Shown here: one piece after another, positions 50,698 to 51,211 of the stretch
Position numbering within the stretch: position 1 is the stretch's first letter
Layout of the letters: every line of letters begins with the position of its first letter
NCBI GenBank assembly: GCA_964373065.1
Contig: CAYJSJ010000006.1
Location: forward strand, 1 to 51,211
Origin: CAYJSJ01 sp964373065
GTDB lineage: Bacteria > Patescibacteriota > Gracilibacteria > Peribacterales > Peribacteraceae
Reading direction: 5' to 3'
DNA: 51,211 bases
The notes under the pieces: model-generated
Told to the model about the DNA's origin: nothing
The model's input: the letters and a program-made list of their open reading frames with translations, nothing else
The model's database searches: none
Position numbers and translations under genes: made by a program

Positions 50698-51032
50698 AGC
50701 ACGACTACATCCCCGAGCGCGGTGACATTGTGTCACTCGAGTTCAATTCGCAGTCCGGCAGAGAGCAATCCGGCAGGAGACCTGCCTTCGTTCTTTCGCC
50801 AAAGGCCTACAACAAGCTGGTTGGTCTTGCACTGTTCTGCCCGATTACAAATCAACAGAAAGGTTATCCATTCGAAGTAGAATTGCCAAAGCGCATGAAT
50901 ACCAGTGGCGTGATTCTCGCTGATCACGTGAAGAGCCTTGACTGGAGAACGCGCCATGCGCGGTTTATCGAGCGACTGCCGTTTAAGAATTATGAGCATG
51001 TAATAAGCAAGCTATTGACGCTGATACGATAG
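50691..51032 (+). CDS. mazF: MazF/PemK-family endoribonuclease toxin
   Basis: 113 residues. PERGDIVSLEFNSQSGREQSGRRPAFVLSP and ALFCPITNQQKGYPFEVELP, with the conserved Arg, Pro and ITN motifs, are typical of MazF toxins, which cut mRNA at specific sequences. GVILADHVKSLDWRTR is the usual later motif. It starts inside the last codons of mazE. Likely a complete, active module. Confidence 0.9.
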   Translation: MVKHDYIPERGDIVSLEFNSQSGREQSGRRPAFVLSPKAYNKLVGLALFCPITNQQKGYPFEVELPKRMNTSGVILADHVKSLDWRTRHARFIERLPFKNYEHVISKLLTLIR

Positions 51033-51094
51033 CAATCAATGAGAGATCCCGAGATCTTCGCATTGAACGAATTCTCCTCTACTATTGCCCTGCT

Positions 51095-51166
<72 letters not shown>

Positions 51167-51169
<3 letters not shown>

Positions 51170-51204
51170 CGTAAAATCGCTCGCAGCGGCTCGCGATCAC
51201 GTGG
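51167..51204. repeat. Interrupted palindrome after tRNA-Gln
   Basis: CCACGT and ACGTGG, with ATCGC and GCGAT inside, pair around a GC-rich loop. No T-run follows. It resembles in position the palindrome after tRNA-Val. Confidence 0.5.
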
Positions 51205-51211
51205 CAAAGCC

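Overview
This window looks like a chromosome segment from a small-genome bacterium of the candidate phyla radiation (Patescibacteria), possibly Peregrinibacteria/Peribacteria-like. The assignment is inferred from gene content: a T4SS-type pilin, membrane-anchored FecR-like and baseplate-J-like proteins, DUF11 surface repeats with an LPPTG tail, a sigma-region-4/HARE-HTH fusion, and tight packing. TGA acts as a stop at conserved C-termini (recA, gap), so the standard bacterial code applies. No phage, insertion sequence or CRISPR array was seen. Almost everything is housekeeping.

Layout. 0-3.4 kb: tRNA-Ile(UAU), bL9, an anchored family-5 solute-binding protein, SecG, tRNA-Val(UAC). 3.5-5.4 kb: a promoter, a large DUF11 surface protein and a terminator. 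5.4-7.9 kb (minus): glycosyltransferase, DciA-like, S16, KhpA, pilin. 7.9-13.2 kb: PrmC, PurA, NAD kinase, a second glycosyltransferase, small unknowns. 13.3-17.8 kb (minus): MraY, GAPDH, FBPase, DnaB. 17.8-22.6 kb: RecA flanked by G-rich repeats, a lipoprotein, the sigma4-HARE protein, RuvX, S20. 22.7-31.4 kb: GlmS, a class B PBP, a GspE/PilB ATPase, a FecR-like protein, an RluA-family synthase. 31.5-37 kb (plus): TyrS, PCD, a broken TrmB-type regulator, TypA, small unknowns. 37-41 kb (minus): tyrosine recombinase beside a dif-like site, a baseplate-J-like protein, PGK, a decayed AroE N-domain. 41.4-51.2 kb: WecA-type transferase, M23 peptidase, TsaE-HD fusion, MiaA, ClpP, DoxX-like, Tgt, bL21, MazEF, tRNA-Gln(UUG).

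Genes that act together: GlmS, MraY, WecA, the PBP and the M23 peptidase serve the cell wall; FBPase, GAPDH and PGK serve central carbon flow; DnaB, DciA-like, RecA, RuvX and Xer/dif serve DNA replication and chromosome processing; PrmC, TsaE, MiaA, Tgt, RluA, TyrS, TypA and four ribosomal proteins serve translation.

The most striking global signal is in the start regions. At least 16 genes carry a TANNNT -10-like hexamer ending exactly 6 nt before the start codon, without a Shine-Dalgarno sequence, so transcription should begin at or next to the start codon (leaderless mRNAs). Other points: a dif-like site next to xer, a Tgt in which all four zinc ligands are replaced, a TsaE-HD fusion, a dispersed G-rich repeat family that has even entered a coding sequence, and repeated tail-to-tail gene overlaps.
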